Shown here one piece after another: positions 42,941 to 54,289 of a stretch of 64,000 bases of DNA. A program made the translations under genes and the position numbers. The DNA is from Pararge aegeria. Its lineage: Eukaryota > Arthropoda > Insecta > Lepidoptera > Nymphalidae. The number at the start of each line of letters is the position of its first letter. Position 1 is the stretch's first letter. Below the pieces are notes generated by a model. That model saw only the letters and a program-made list of their open reading frames with translations. It was not told the DNA's origin and made no database searches. The stretch spans positions 26,625,986 through 26,689,985 of the forward strand of contig NC_053208.1 in NCBI RefSeq assembly GCF_905163445.1, written 5' to 3'.

Positions 42941-44130
42941 ATAACTTCTGATAATAACCAAACTGGTCAGCTGTCTAGCGGCCACTGATGGCTAGGAGTT
43001 GATCTCTGAACACGTCAATCGATGGAAGTCCATTGTTGAAATAAGTTTCATGAAGAGCTTCTCACTACGCGGTAGTTTGTTCGCAACACATATCGTGTTA
43101 GCGGCCAGCAGCGGAGTTGATCAAAGCGGTTAGTTGTATCGAGGTACACCTACCTAAGAAACGATGACTTTGAAGTGCGGGCCCAGGCGGGCTAGGGCTT
43201 CGCGCGATCGATCCACGGCGCTAATACAATAAAACTAATTAATGTAACTACGCTACACTCCGACTAGCTTGGGAGCCGGTGTCAGAAATGTTTAATCCTT
43301 CAGGTCGGGAGCCAGACGGTGAAATTACCACGGGAGACGAAAACAATACAACCAATCTAAGATTAGTAATGTTGCAAAGACTGTGTCTAACTACCACGGT
43401 TTTGAAATATTGATTAAATGTTTTTTTTTTCTTTCTTTCTTTTCACTTGTGAAATTGACTCGTCGCTGTTCTAATTAATAAAAATAATTATAAATAAATG
43501 AACTATTATGGAGATTCAATAACAACTAACAGCCTCGTACGACATCCGGTAAGAACTGTATTCTGATCCGGCGTCACCACACGGCTAGATTCTATTTATT
43601 TCACTACATTTTCTTTATTTGCTTTCCGTCCGTCATATCCGCCATATTGTCACAGTCATTCCTTATTATAAGTAGCCTATGACACGCGGAACGCCATTGA
43701 CCCTCATTTGATAAAATGCTGTCTGTGGGAGTAATGACACGGAACAGATAATACTATGTCGCAACAGGAGACTTTTATTTACCCAAACATCGTAAACATT
43801 AAAAGAAACTAAATTGGTCTTTACTTCTAAAATTTGGATTCAATTATTCTTAAGTAGTTAGTTTGAACTACTAGCTAACTGAACGTGAATACGGAATAAA
43901 TCTAAAGTAAATTCTTATGGTAGTGGTAGCCCTAGCGTGAGTACCTACCTACTCAATGAAAATGTGCGAACTACAACGTAATCGACGCGACGTATAAACT
44001 CTGAGAGGGTTCAACTTATTATAAAAAAAATATGTTGTATTATTACACAATCGTGGCACTACCTATTTCTTTAAATGTTGGATTTATATGCCTTTTATTT
44101 ATTCAATTTTTTTCGAAAACTGGAAAACAG
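42941..44130. other. No recognised gene; possible retroelement leader
   Basis: At 43269-43330 a GGTGTCAGAAATG resembles a tRNA-Leu-type primer site and is followed by a 41-codon frame (MFNPSGREPDGEITTG). No LTR pair was found, so this stays a possibility only. The remainder is AT-rich. Confidence 0.25.
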
Positions 44131-44186
44131 CGCGATGAACCTAAAAGTTTTTCAGTGTCTGGGTGTTTATCTGTATAACACAAGTA
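44131..44186 (+). repeat. SINE family C, left part (interrupted copy)
   Basis: AAAGTTTTTCAGTGTCTGGG then TGTTTATCTGTATAACACAA and TA. Sequence continues at 45874 after the pogo-like insertion, with TA duplicated. Confidence 0.8.
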
Positions 44187-44686
44187 GGGGAGGCCAGGGC
44201 TACAATTAACAGAGGTAAGTATTAACAAGCAAATTTCTCTAAAACTATACCTACAACACCTCCGGTGTGCGTCTTAATTTGTCAAATAGATCGCGCCTCA
44301 TGCCACAGTATTGATAAGTTGTGCTTCGCGCGTCATGTGAATAAGTTGTGTGCCGGTCGATATTTTTAAGCAGGAAGCGATCATTTTATTGTTCACATTC
44401 TTTTGATTTGTACTGGAAATATAAAGTGTTATGATTATATTTTTATTTCCCTAGTAGCATGTTTTATACTAAACAACTCGTATGTATCTTATTTGACATA
44501 TCTTTGAGTAATGCTTTTTTAATGTTATTTTATACCTAAAAAGTACCTTTGGGGCTTAAATTAACACATCGACGAGGCTTGTATTAACGTGTTAATAACT
44601 TCCCCAGCTGTGGGGGCTAGTATTAACAGGGTAGCTGCATCAATTGCAGCCCCTCAATGTAGGGGTTTGGGACACTCAAAAATTAT

Positions 44687-44863
44687 ATGAAAAGAGCACA
44701 AACTTCTTGGATGGCCATTAATCCGGGAAAAACAATGTCTAAATATGACCTACCTCGTATTGTTAAGGAAGCGTTACCGTTGGCCTTAAAACCTAATAAT
44801 ATTATTAACGCTTTTAAAAAGTCTGGCATCTGGCCGTGCAACGAAGATATTTTCCAAGAATAA
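44687..44863 (+). pseudogene. Pogo/Tigger-like transposase, last ~58 residues
   Basis: The frame reads MKRAQTSWMAINPGKTMSKY, then LPRIVKEALPLAL...NAFKKSGIWPCNEDIF and stop at 44861. The W-x5-N-P-G-K block, followed by a G-F/I-x-P-N/D-x-D-I-F pattern, is the usual C-terminus of pogo/Tigger (DDE_1, CENP-B-like) transposases. The DNA-binding and catalytic domains are deleted. Homology seems to continue a few codons upstream of the ATG. Confidence 0.7.
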
Positions 44864-45229
44864 GTGAATATTGATGATCTTTTGCTAAATTTGGAAAACT
44901 TAGATATAAACGTGACTGAAGTAATAACGCAAATATCTAATAAAACATAATTTCCTGATCCTTGATATTTTTGTTGGTTTTGTATCAACTAAATTTTATA
45001 AAAGTTGTTTTCTTATCTTCCAAAGTCGAGACTAAATTATTACGTTTTAAGAAGACTATTAAATACTCAATCAAACTAGCTTTTAAGATAAAAATGTGCC
45101 ATTTTTGAACTCATTCTATGATGATGCTTGGTTATTTGTCTAGTTAAGTATAATATTAAAAAATAGCGAGTTAAAGACTGATTAATAATTATTTAGAAAG
45201 ATTCTACATTCAATTATCGGATTATTTCG

Positions 45230-45480
45230 GCGACGGCCGACTGGCGCAGTGGGCAGCGAACCTGCTTTCTGAGTCGTGGCCGTGGGTTCGATTCCCACAA
45301 CTGGAAAATGTTTGTGTGATGAACATGAATGTTTTTCAGTGTCTGGGTGTTTATCTATATATTATAAGTATTTCTGTGTATTATATTCATAACAATATTA
45401 ATCAGCTGTCTTAGTACCCATAACACGTGGCGATGTGTGTACTGTCGTAATAATATATATTATTTAAACATATTAGAGTT
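45230..45480 (+). repeat. SINE family C, full length, inside the pogo-like element
   Basis: tRNA-derived head: GACTGGCGCAGTGGGCAGCG (box A) and GTGGGTTCGATTCCC (box B). Then 'AAAATGTTTGTGTGATGAAC', TTTTTCAGTGTCTGGGTG and 'TCTTAGTACCCATAACACG', ending GTGTGTACTGTCGTAATA. Resembles the Metulj-type SINEs of nymphalid butterflies, a name given from memory. No acceptor stem, so not a tRNA gene. Confidence 0.85.
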
Positions 45481-45599
45481 TTAGTTTGTTTTAAAATATT
45501 TCGTGATTTGGTTTCTATCAGTTTATAAGAAAGTGTGTTCCATGCAATTCAATTTCATGAATAAAAAAATTATGTAGTACATTTATTTATTTTTCTTAA

Positions 45600-45700
45600 T
45601 ATCAGTCAACATAACATATGTTACCCTATTGTTAATACTTGCCCCAAGACTGTTAATTGTAGCCCCAAACGTGGGGTAACAATTAACAACTACCTTTTTT
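45600..45700. promoter_or_regulatory. Right subterminal motif cluster of the pogo-like element
   Basis: TGTTAATACTTGCCCC, TGTTAATTGTAGCCCC and GGGGTAACAATTAACA lie within about 65 bases (45628-45690), in alternating orientation. Same word as the terminal repeat and the left cluster (44545-44650). Probably transposase-binding sites. Confidence 0.5.
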
Positions 45701-45873
45701 CGGAAAAAGCGGCCTATCAAGGGCATCTTTTCGACTATTTCTGTTTTGAGATAATTGCATAATACCTGAATAGATAAAAGTATCATTATCCAAAAAATCT
45801 AGTCTAAATGTTAAATAATTTATAAACTACAAATAAAAATATATTTTTTGTTAATGATGGCCCCTCTCTCCCC

Positions 45874-46000
45874 TATGTATGTATATTATTCATAAAAATA
45901 TTCATCAATCATCTTAGTACCTATAACACAAGCTACGCTTCATTTGGGGTTAGGCGGCGATATATGTATTGTCGTAACATATTTATTTACACTACACGGC
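45874..46000 (+). repeat. SINE family C, right part (interrupted copy)
   Basis: TATTATTCATAAAAATATTC, 'ATCTTAGTACCTATAACACAAG', 'TGTATTGTCGTAACATATTT': the half missing from the piece ending at 44186. Confidence 0.8.
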
Positions 46001-46691
46001 TACAAATCTTAAAAACTGCCATATGTTCTAACATAACCTAAAGAAAGACCAGAGTAGTAGACAACTAGAAAACCACGGAGACAACTAGAAAACTATCTTT
46101 TTCCACGTTCCTATTTTTCCACGCCATGGTACTGCGTCTCCATAACGACACGCTACTGAACAGTAGGTACACCAATTAGGAAATCAATGACTAATAAACT
46201 TCTAATACATACAAGGACAATCATTTAAACATCTCAAGCCAGTAAATAATGGTCGAGATACTCACTGACATAATTGAGTTAGAAGGGGAATCCGAATTAT
46301 TGAATTACAATGGCATAATTAGTAAAAAACTCTTTATCATTTAAATCAGGTTTTTTTGCCATATAGTATTTTTAATTTAAATATCGAAGCCAGCTTATGC
46401 TTCAATATCTACATCACTATATCAATTTATGTATAAGTATTTGAAAGAGAACGCCAGGAAAACTGCGACAGAAACCCCAGAATGCTTAGGAAATTACACG
46501 CTTTATAATAGCTTCACCTGTATGTATGTTTGTAACCGACTCCTGTGGACTTAAAGACTCGAGTCCAAAAAAAACAGTCTGATTTCGTTAAACTTTATAA
46601 AATAAGATTTTTTTTAATTTATATAATTTTCATCTGTAGTCGATAAGGCGGTAATGATGTTAATTTGAATTTTCAACCATTATCTTTAGCC
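46001..46691. other. No recognised gene
   Basis: AT-rich; 46500-46600 has repeat-like text (TGTATGTTTGTAACCGACTC). Nothing coding. Confidence 0.35.
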
Positions 46692-46778
46692 GATTTCATC
46701 ATCATCACATTCACCCATTACCGGCCCACTACAAAGCACGGGTCTCCTCCCACAGTGAGAAGGGGTTAAGGCCGATTA
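46692..46778 (-). repeat. SINE family A, 3' fragment
   Basis: ATCATCATCACATTCACCCA, TTACCGGCCCACTACAAAGC, 'CGGGTCTCCTCCCACAGTGAG'. Confidence 0.75.
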
Positions 46779-47469
46779 AACTAAAAGATAGAAATTAGTT
46801 TTGTTTTTTATACCAAGCGTTTTTTTTAGTTTTTTTTGAACTATTAATTTATTTTAAAGCATTTTTTGAAGTTGTGTACTCTTTAAAATAATCGCGTTTA
46901 GTTTTAAAAACGAACTCATAAGTTTTATTAGTTTAATTTAATTTAAGTTTTGTTAGGGGTGCTCTTTATTTTATTGAACTTGCGATAACTTATACATTAA
47001 ATGTACGTATTGGAATAAATTGAAGAGTGAGTATTTTACTGCTATATACCCACTATGACCCACTTTTGTTTATACCGGGGATCTAATAAAACTTTAGAAC
47101 ACAAAATCTTCTAATGCGACTTAGCTATGATAGTAAGATAGGAGTACAATCATGTAAAACATAATTGTTATGTATCATCAAAAGTTTTTCAGTGCACGCC
47201 AACTAATGTATTATATAGAAAAAATTTTGCTACTTCTGTTTACATTATTGCAATTTTCTTAGGGATCGCCAATTTTTTTCGAAAAAAATTAGCCTACCTT
47301 GCTTCGTGATAGTTTAGCTTTCTTTTGCGAAGAAGTGGTTAAAATCGATCCAGTACTTTCAGAGCCTATTGGGCACAAACAAACAAACAAAAGTATCTTT
47401 ACTCTTTATAACATTAGTATAGAAGTATAGATGTGCCAGATGTTCTAAGCAAACAAAATATAGAAAAAC
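46779..47469. other. No recognised gene; dispersed-repeat scrap at the right
   Basis: 47330-47430 (AAAATCGATCCAGTACTTTC ... AACAAACAAACAAAAG ... TAACATTAGTATAGAAG) looks like the 3' end of a common dispersed repeat. Otherwise T/A-rich. Confidence 0.4.
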
Positions 47470-47600
47470 TGAATGCCCGAGAAGTTCTCAGGCGCGAAAG
47501 CTACCAATATGCGCATGACCAGCGTGGTTAAGTATGGCCTTCTCATTTTGAGTCCCGTCCCCTGTAGATGGCCGATAATAAGTTGATTATGATTATGCTG
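47470..47600 (+). repeat. SINE family A, diverged 3' part
   Basis: GAAGTTCTCAGGC, GACCAGCGTGGTTAAG, 'TATGGCCTTCTCATTTTGAG', CCCCTGTAGATGGCCG and TTGATTATGATTATG tail. Confidence 0.6.
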
Positions 47601-47761
47601 AGATCTGGTATCCTATAATAGGAGTAAGGGTACTTTTTATCCCGGAAAACCCCAATAGCACCCGGGCTATGTTCCCTAGGGATTAAAAAAGGCTTTGTTA
47701 TCGATGTCGACGAACTTCTGCATGGTTATAGCTCCCATTCCGGAGACGGATCTGGAGGGAT

Positions 47762-50700
47762 CATCATCATCACATCAACCGATAGACGTCCACTGCTGGA
47801 CATAGGTCTTTTGTAGGGAGTTCCAAGTTCCACGATTCTGAGCCGCTTGGATCCAACGGCTACCTGCGACGCGCTTAATGTCGTCTGTCCACCTCGTTGG
47901 GGGTCGACCAACGCTGCGCTTACCAGTACGGGGCTGCCATTCCAGCACCTTGGGACCCCAACGTCCATCCTTTCTCCGAACTATGTGCCCGGCCCATTGC
48001 CACTTAAGCTTCGCGACTCGTTGAGCTATGTCGGTAACTTTGGTTCTTCTACGAATCTCCACATTTCTGATTCGATCGCGTAGAGATACTCCGAGCATAG
48101 CTCTCTCCATCGCCCGCTGAGTGACTCTAAGCCGTCTTATGAGGCCCATAGTTAACGACCATGTTTCAGAGCCATAGGTCATCACTGGCAACACGCACTG
48201 TTCGAAGACTTTCGTCTTCAGGCACTGAGGGATTTTTGACGAAAAGATGGCACGAAGTTTCCCGAACGCTGCCCATCCGAGTTGGATTCGGCGGTTCACC
48301 TCCTGCTCGAAATTGGACCTACCTAACTGGATCGTGTGTCCTAGGTATACGTATTCGTCAACAATTTCGAGTGCAGTGTTCTCAACGATTACTGGTTGAA
48401 GCGGAACATGAGCATTAGACATAATCTTCGTCTTGCTCATGTTCATTCGTAGGCCAACCTGTTGAGGAGCTCTGCTGAGGCCATTGAGCATCGTATTTAG
48501 GTCTCCCAGAGTCTCTGCCATTATAACTACATCGTCGGCAAACCGAAGTTGAGTGATGTACTCGCCGTTAATGTTGATGCCAAGTCCGTTCCAATCCAGA
48601 AGCTTAAAGACGTCCTCCAACGCAGCGGTAAATAGTTTCGGGGAGATAACATCTCCCTGTCGCACGCCTCGCTGCAATTGGATTGGTCTCGTAGTCTGAT
48701 CCTGTATACGAACTGACATAGTGGCGTTTTTGTACAAACACTGCAACACTTGGATATACCGGTAGTCAATTCGGCATCTCTGCAGTGACCTAAACACAGC
48801 CCAAGTTTCCACCGAATCAAAGGCTTTTTCATAGTCCACAAACGCTAAGCAAAGTGGCCGGTTATACTCTTCAGTCTTCTGTATAACCTGCCGCAGCGTA
48901 TGAATGTGGTCTATGGTACTAAAGCCCTTACGGAAACCGGCTTGTTCGGGAGGCTGGAAGTCATCAAACCTACGAGCGAGACGATTCGTAATGACTCTCG
49001 AAAACAGCTTGTAGATATAACTCAGCAGCGAGATGGGTCTGTAATTCTTCAACAAGGTATTATAACCTTTTTTGAAGAACAGAACCACCACACTCCTGTG
49101 CCATGCCTCTGGCGTTGCGCCTTGGTGAATAACGGAATCAAACAATCGCTGAAGGACTTTCAGTAACGGTTTTCCACCTGCCTTCAGGAGTTCTGCTGTT
49201 ATTCCGTCATCACCCGGCGCCTTGCCATTTTTAAGCTGCTTGAAAGCCACACTAATCTCGTATAGGCTGACGTCTGGGATATCTTCGGTATAGTGTCGAG
49301 TTAATTTGGCTCTAGGATCCTTAGCCAAATCTTCAACAGGCGTCTGTGTGTGTACAACTGTCCATAAAAGTTCTCAACCTCACCCAAGATCTCAGGTTTG
49401 GAAGAGACAAGACTACCATTATTGGTCTTCAGTCGCATCAACTGGCTCTGACCGATAGACAGATCTCTAGCGAACACTTTAAAGCCTCTGTTTTGCTCGA
49501 TGGCATTTTTAATACGCTCTGTATTGAAGTGCCGCATATCACGAGTCTGTGATTTAGAGATCTGCCTATTAATCCGCCGGTAAGCGGACGCGTCTGCTAT
49601 AGACTGTAGTCTCATCTCTTGCCTCTCCGTCATAAGCTTGAGTGTATTGGTTGAGAACCTATTGGCCTTGTTTCTACGGTGGGTCTTGTAGAATTTGGAC
49701 CCGACTGTTTGGACAGTTTCCACCAGCCTGTTGTTCAAATCGTCCACAGTGTCGCAATCTGCTAGGCAACCGAACCTGTTCTGTAGTTCTAGTTGAAAGC
49801 TCTCGGGGTTTTGAATATGGGCACGAGTAGGCCGGAGTGTAGACTTCACCAGTCTGACTCTTTCAAGTTGAACGTTTATACTCAATGTGCCTCTTACCAT
49901 ACGGTGATCACTTCCGGTTTTAACCCTGTTGATCACAGAGACATCATTGAATACATGCCGTTTGGTCGACATGATGAAGTCGATCTCGTTTCTCGTGGAA
50001 CCATCGGGGCTTATCCAGGTCCATTTCCTGTGTGGCCGCTTCTTGAAGAAGGAGTTCATCATATAAAGGCCCTCCTTCTCCATGAAGTTAGCCAACAATT
50101 GGCAAAAGCCAATTTGGGTATGGGCAACGGAACCACAGGGGTCAAACCCGTTCGCTCGCCAAGCTTCGCGTTGAAAACCCCCATCACAATATTGTAGTAG
50201 GTGTTCGAGGCATGTATGGCTTTTGAAATGTCCTCATACAAAACCTCTACATCCTCGTCTGGGTGTGCCGAAGTCGGCGCGTATACCTGTATGACCTTCA
50301 ACGAATACCGTTTGGTAATTCTGAGTATAAGGTATGCTACCCTGCTCGACACACTTTCGACTTTTACAACATTGTTGACGAGAGACTTGTGGACGATAAA
50401 CCCGACACCACCCTGTGACTGTTGGTCACCCTCCCGGTAGTAAAACAAGTTGCCGGATTCCAAGATTATCGAGTCCTCCCCCTCTCGCCGGACTTCAGAC
50501 AATCCTATAATATCCCAGCGCAACTTGCTCACCACTTCATCCAGCTCAATCACCTTTCCATCTGTCCTCAACGTGCGTGCGTTGTATGTTGCCAGGTCAA
50601 GTCGTCGGGGTTGGCAGCGGAATCTCTGCCGAAGATTCTTAACACCCCTTGCCCCGCCGTTACCATAACCGCTGCCAGAGCCAGGAATAGCGGGGCCGCC

Positions 50701-50962
50701 GGGAACTAGGGGCTGTGGTTTTTTTCTCCTTCCCATTAAAGATATGCCCGATAATGACCACGCTGGGCAGGCGGGTTGGTCATCGCAGGGCTAGACTGAT
50801 CGCCGCGGCGTCGCTGCTGCCCGACACCGGTCTGTGCCATTTGTTATACCGCCACTTGTCGGTCGCCAGAGCCTCGTCGGTTAAACGGCAGGGTGCACCA
50901 CGTGCAGGTGAGGTTGGCAATTTGGGAGGCTGACTGGTACTAGCCACACCCACTTACACCCC
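47762..50962 (-). mobile_element. Full-length RTE-clade non-LTR retrotransposon
   Basis: About 3.2 kb on the - strand, flanked by a perfect 10-base target duplication CTGGAGGGAT (47752-47761 and 50963-50972). It has a 5' untranslated region of about 225 bases, an apurinic-type endonuclease plus reverse transcriptase gene, almost no 3' untranslated region, and a TGATGTGATGATGATGA tail. Short length, endonuclease-RT architecture and tail fit the RTE clade. Coding is broken by two frameshifts. The perfect duplication indicates a fairly recent insertion. Confidence 0.93.
47775..50736 (-). pseudogene. RTE endonuclease-reverse transcriptase, two frameshifts and a lost catalytic Asp
   Basis: Three consecutive frames make up one gene. 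50736-50059: N-terminus and endonuclease start (LATYNARTLRTDGK, GLSEVRREG, VYAPTSAHPDED). The GDFNA motif reads GVFNA (V codon at 50176-50178), losing a residue needed for metal binding and catalysis. A one-base loss in an A/T run near 50143-50146 shifts to 50098-49301, which holds the SDHRMVRG motif. A second shift at the (TG)n/(AC)n run near 49340-49350 leads to 49328-47775. That part holds the RT, with PRNYRPISLL-like and AFDSVETW regions, FADDVVIM (about 48533-48546) and a WAGHIVRRKDGRWGPKVLEW ending. RT residues look intact. Not functional as it stands. Confidence 0.92.
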
Positions 50963-50972
50963 CTGGAGGGAT

Positions 50973-51242
50973 ATGTTGCAGTAATTTTATAAAGTGGGTA
51001 AATTATTAAACATTTGCTTAGTAACGAATGTACATGACATTTAGTTGGTGGGTATTTTGATATAAACACGATTGCACTCGAACGATGCAGAGATACCTCC
51101 CGATGTCTTAGTCGTTTACCAGATATGTTCTATACCGGAAACCCAACGATCCAAAAAAAAAAGGCTTTAGCATTTTGTAATATTCGCTAAATACGCTTGC
51201 TTATCAGACACTAATTAATCGTTTGTTACACTAATATTAAAC
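50973..51242. other. No recognised feature
   Basis: Flank of the RTE insertion, AT-rich. Confidence 0.4.
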
Positions 51243-51300
51243 AAAAGCGGTATTTGCGAGTCCCATTCGCGCACAAAGCGTTTCGTACCTTTAAAGAACA
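51243..51300 (+). repeat. Repeat family F, fragment
   Basis: 'AAAGCGGTATTTGCGAGTCCC' then TTCGCGCACAAAGCGTTTCG is a mutated version of the start of the copy at 26225. Confidence 0.5.
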
Positions 51301-51947
51301 CACATCACTAATTACGATGACACAGTACAAGACAATACGGTTTAAAAAACCTGTCTTGAAAGTTACAAATGAAATTAATCTCGTAAGCCTAAGAAATTCT
51401 AAGACTCGTTTTTACCCTTGAATTTAAATAGATAACCATCAAGTCGATATACTGACACACCAGTCGCACTCGTGCACCGAACCCCCATTTTTACTACTTT
51501 CTCGTACTGTGATTCCGATGCCTATTTTATGAAAGGAGACTGACTAATTTGGACCATCTATTTTAGAAACCGTTTAGACTCCGAAATTATTGTTTGATAT
51601 GAATACTTTTCAAAGTATTTTTCTGTGTAAACACTTTATTTTTAGAAGTAGGCAATCATAAATGAAATTATTTACGATATAATAAAAGAAACGTTCTAAT
51701 GGCAACAAACGATTTATGTTAGGTTGAAAATAGCAGTGTCCAATGTAATGTCAATTGTCAACTGATAACTCAATCAAATGTCATTCGTGGTCTTTTCCCA
51801 ATTGGCCTGTTTTGTGTTCATTGCACATAATGGAATTTTTGAATTTTTGACTTACGATTTCTTCTTTAAACAATACCATAGCATAAGTATGCTACTACAT
51901 ATCATTACAAATCATTTTGATTTTTTATTTTATAATTTGCATGTTTA

Positions 51948-51950
<3 letters not shown>
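51301..51950. other. No recognised gene
   Basis: The frame at 51778-52005 ends in the TA microsatellite and is AT-driven. Confidence 0.4.

Positions 51951-51988
<38 letters not shown>
51951..51988. repeat. (AT)n microsatellite
   Basis: About 19 AT dinucleotides, followed by a short (GACT)n run at about 51993-52010. Confidence 0.95.
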
Positions 51989-51990
<2 letters not shown>

Positions 51991-52412
51991 ATACTGACTG
52001 ACTGACTGATCTAACAACTTGACGGATCGGGCTGAAATTTGGCACTTAGATAGTTATTACAACATAGGCATCCGCCAAGAAAGAACTTTTGAAAGTTCCA
52101 ACCCTAAGAGGGTTGGTTAAATGGTGGATGAAAGTTTGTATAAAATCCTTTATTTATCAATTCACTTTTCAAGGTAATTCCATGAAACTATGATTTAAGG
52201 TTTTTGATTAAAAATAAAGAAATACGTGTTTTAATTATTTTTAACATTCCAACTCCAAAGGCATCAAATAAGTTCTGATTTTTGAAGTCTAATTACTTCA
52301 TTATTTTCTATTCAAGACATTTTATTTTAAATTTTGTAGTTAAAATTTACCAAATCAAAAATTGAACTTAAGCGAGCAAAGTGTGAGCAAAGCCGCAGTC
52401 AAAGTACTAGCT
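51989..52412 (+). repeat. Dispersed repeat, possibly Helitron-like
   Basis: Begins CTATACTGACTGACTGACTG, then 'CAACTTGACGGATCGGGCTG', AAATTTGGCACTTAGATAG, 'GCATCCGCCAAGAAAG', 'CCCTAAGAGGGTTGG'. Ends 'GAGCAAAGCCGCAGTC..AAGTACTAG'. The CTAG end is not followed by T and the hairpin is decayed, so the class is tentative. Confidence 0.5.
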
Positions 52413-53544
52413 GTACTACATATAAATCTTTCTTTTGAATGTCACTTATATATTGCTAAAAAGTGCATTAAAATTTTTTGCGTCGTTTAAAAGATTTAAG
52501 CTTACCGCGAAGGGAGCTACTTTATTTTATACCATGTAATTATATTGTGCCACTGGCAGGTAAACAAAGAAAAGCAGTACGTACTTTTAAATAAAGCATA
52601 TTGTCTGGGGCATAAGTAGTCAGATAGGTAATAAATAATGGCCATTTCTGGTAGATTTGATGAAATGTAATCCTAACCTCACTTTTCTTTTTTCTTCCTA
52701 CTTTATTTGATTGACTAATATTGTGACTAAAGTGTGAGTGAGGAATCCTACAACGACTCTAGAATAGGTAAGTAGGATAAAGGTAGGTAGGATTTCTCAT
52801 CAAAATAATGTTAAATAAATATTATTTTTGTTATACACTTAAATACTTACGGTTACATAGGTACTCATGTAAAAGTAGGTCCTTTAACTGAAGCTACAAA
52901 CTATCACCAAAGACAACTCTGACTGACTGGTGTCCCTCGTTACGCCTTCTTCATAGTACCAAGAAACGAGGGATAACAAATAAACAGCGAGGGATATGCA
53001 TTGAAAATAACATCGTTTGCAATTGTTGCGCTGCGGCTCGATACCTTCACTTTGTGTTGCTCCCTACAATATGTACTACACCGTCACAGGAGTATATTCG
53101 TATTAAATACAAGTAATGAAGTTAAAAAACCCCCAACGTCAATTCCTAAACCAAATAAATTGATATCCATATGAGGGAGTTGGCAAAAAAATATTATAAT
53201 AAAGCGATTAGTTTGTATTTGTGTATAAGATAACTATTAAAATGTGAATTTTAATAAAAATGTATGAAGGAGTCTGCTGAATGCGAAGAGTCTCTGCCAC
53301 CAGCCTCTTTCTTTTACTTCCGTTAAAGAAAGAAGGAGAAGTAGAAGAAGTCGACATCAAGTCGACAGTGATGTTACTCCATATAACTCTTTATATCACT
53401 AAACTTTTAGTTTAGTTTTGCAGTGTCCTGTCCAGTTAGTTCTATCTAGTGAAGGCCGTAGGAAGTAGAGTGCAGTAGTCACCTCCCATCTTCTTCCCGC
53501 GGGATTTATACAAAAAAAAATACTACTACAATTCACATATCACC
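52413..53544. other. No recognised gene
   Basis: AT-rich; two CCCTCG/CGAGGG words near 52935-53000 and a purine-rich stretch near 53330 do not form a recognisable element. Confidence 0.35.
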
Positions 53545-53745
53545 ATCTAGCCTCAAAGTAAGCGTAGCTTGTGTTATGGGTACTAAGATGACTGATGAAT
53601 AATTTAAAGAATAATATACATAAATAATTATAATATTATAAACTGAAAATGTTCATCACACAAACATTTTCTAGTTGTGGGAATCGAACCCTCGGCCTTG
53701 GACGTAGTAAGCAGGGTCGTGGCACACTGCGCCAATCGGACGTCA
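53545..53745 (-). repeat. SINE family C, near full length
   Basis: + strand: AAGTAAGCGTAGCTTGTGTT, 'ATGGGTACTAAGATGACTGATG', 'GTTCATCACACAAACATTTTC', TTGTGGGAATCGAACCC (box B) and CACTGCGCCAATCGGACGTC (box A). The + frame at 53677-53907 starts in it and is not a gene. Confidence 0.85.
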
Positions 53746-54289
53746 ATATATTACTTCGATGACGGAGTGCGGGTAGCATCCTCTTTGCTACTACTACCGT
53801 CTACTGCAATCACCAACTCGTCTACCCAGCTTGGGCTTGTTTATGGGCAAACCACCCCGTTGAGAGACGCTAATGGCCAGTACCGTAATGATATAGGCTA
53901 TTTATGAAATTACACGACGTTGGTCATTGGAGACAATACATAACGTGTACAAGTGCAAACGTTTAGAAAACATCAACAACTATTAACTAGTGTTAACAGA
54001 ACAACTATACATATATATATTCACATACTCGTATATATATTCATCAAAAGAAAAAAATTAATATTTTTTGGAATTAATGAACATGTTTTTACTGGTAACA
54101 TTTCTAAATAAGTGATAATGTATTTGTATTGTCTTTTAAAATTTCAATTGAATGGTGGCCGTAATTGGTTTCGTGTTTTCCATTGTTTGTTGGCATAAAG
54201 GTCCAGCAAGAAGTCTCACTAGAGCTGTTGAAAGTTGGAACAACTAGACTGTACAAGTTTATTAAAGTACATTTGTTGGTTTGGCGGAA
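53746..54289. other. No recognised gene
   Basis: No supported feature. Confidence 0.35.

Larger units (their letters stand above)
44187..45873 (+). mobile_element. Pogo-like (Tc1/mariner superfamily) DNA transposon, internally deleted
   Basis: Terminal inverted repeats of about 25 bases (left GGGGAGGCCAGGGCTACAAT, right complement GGGGAGAGAGGGGCCATCAT) match at 18 of 25 positions and both end TTAACA. The element sits precisely in a SINE, flanked on both sides by TA (44185-44186 and 45874-45875). Many copies of a GGGGCTA..ATTAACA motif occur in both subterminal regions. It keeps only the end of a transposase gene (44687-44863) and carries a later SINE at 45230-45480. TA target and C-terminal protein motif place it with pogo/Tigger-type elements. 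Confidence 0.75.

Noticed and set aside
45232..45303. tRNA gene (box A and box B at tRNA spacing)
   Set aside because: No pairing acceptor stem, and it is followed by a SINE body repeated elsewhere in the window; it is a SINE head. The same applies to the heads at 7600, 24895, 35400, 53700 and 61715.
47847..50933. Several + strand frames of 60-134 codons across the RTE
   Set aside because: They are antisense shadows of the RTE gene, which has all the recognisable motifs on the - strand.
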